Part shown: positions 6,586 to 6,636 of the stretch, piece after piece
Layout of the letters: every line of letters begins with the position of its first letter
How positions within the stretch are numbered: position 1 is the stretch's first letter
Assembly: GCA_947454585.1 (NCBI GenBank)
Contig: CANGML010000098.1
Span: 1-6,636, forward strand
Source: Comamonadaceae bacterium
Lineage (GTDB): Bacteria; Pseudomonadota; Gammaproteobacteria; Burkholderiales; Burkholderiaceae_C
Length of the DNA: 6,636 bases
Reading direction: 5' to 3'
Made by a program: the position numbers and the translations under genes
Notes under the pieces: model-generated
The model's input: only the letters and a program-made list of their open reading frames with translations
What the model was told of the DNA's origin: nothing
Database searches by the model: none

Positions 6586-6636
6586 GGGTGCTTAGCTCAG
6601 TTGGCAGAGCGGCTGCCTTACACGCAGTAGGTCGGC
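6586..6636 (+). tRNA. tRNA-Val (anticodon UAC), partial at the window end
   Basis: Fifty-one bases of a tRNA are present, from the 5' end through the variable region. The acceptor strand GGGTGCT (6586-6592) is followed by TA, the D arm GCTC...GAGC, then an anticodon stem GCTGC pairing with GCAGT (one G-U) around the loop CTTACAC with anticodon TAC. The sequence aligns base for base in layout with E. coli tRNA-Val(UAC), including the AGGTCGGC that leads into the T arm. The T arm and acceptor 3' strand lie beyond the window. This tRNA reads GUA, GUG and, with modification, other valine codons. It starts 15 nt after hup without a visible promoter or terminator between, so it may be processed out of a hup transcript. 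Confidence 0.95.

Noticed and set aside
1..6636. Mobile element, CRISPR array, toxin-antitoxin or defence system
   Set aside because: I saw no transposase or integrase motifs, no regularly spaced repeats and no unexplained gene on either strand; all space except 1-93 and 6128-6297 is filled by recognised genes or short spacers.

Overview
The window reads as an ordinary housekeeping stretch of a betaproteobacterial chromosome. The order Burkholderiales is well supported. The family Comamonadaceae (Limnohabitans/Rhodoferax-like) is my inference from protein character, moderate-to-high GC and the hup/tRNA-Val arrangement, and has not been tested by any search. All recognised genes lie on the + strand, are intact and are tightly packed. 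There is no sign of a mobile element, CRISPR array, phage gene or foreign-looking segment.

Layout. Positions 1-93 are an AT-rich intergenic region. It holds a candidate dnaE promoter whose -10 box is so close to the start codon that the mRNA may be leaderless, and possibly a divergent promoter on the - strand. Then come dnaE (94-3567, replicative DNA polymerase III alpha subunit), pgsA (3574-4137, phosphatidylglycerophosphate synthase), a DMT/EamA-family membrane transporter (4137-5024) and a D-malate/tartrate dehydrogenase of the DmlA/TtuC type (5042-6127). The spacers between these four are 6 nt, a 1-nt overlap and 17 nt, so they could be one transcription unit. A 170-bp leader region without a recognised gene (6128-6297) precedes a short HU-type nucleoid protein gene (6298-6570, GTG start). 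Fifteen nucleotides later begins a tRNA-Val(UAC), cut off by the window end.

Functionally this is replication (dnaE), acidic phospholipid synthesis (pgsA), metabolite export or import and hydroxy-acid catabolism (transporter plus dehydrogenase), and chromosome architecture and translation (hup, tRNA-Val). The transporter and dehydrogenase may work on related organic acids, but only adjacency suggests this.

I found no convincing previously undescribed system. The parts most worth a second look are regulatory: the possibly leaderless dnaE start, and the structured hup leader with two potential hairpins and a possible 13-codon upstream reading frame.
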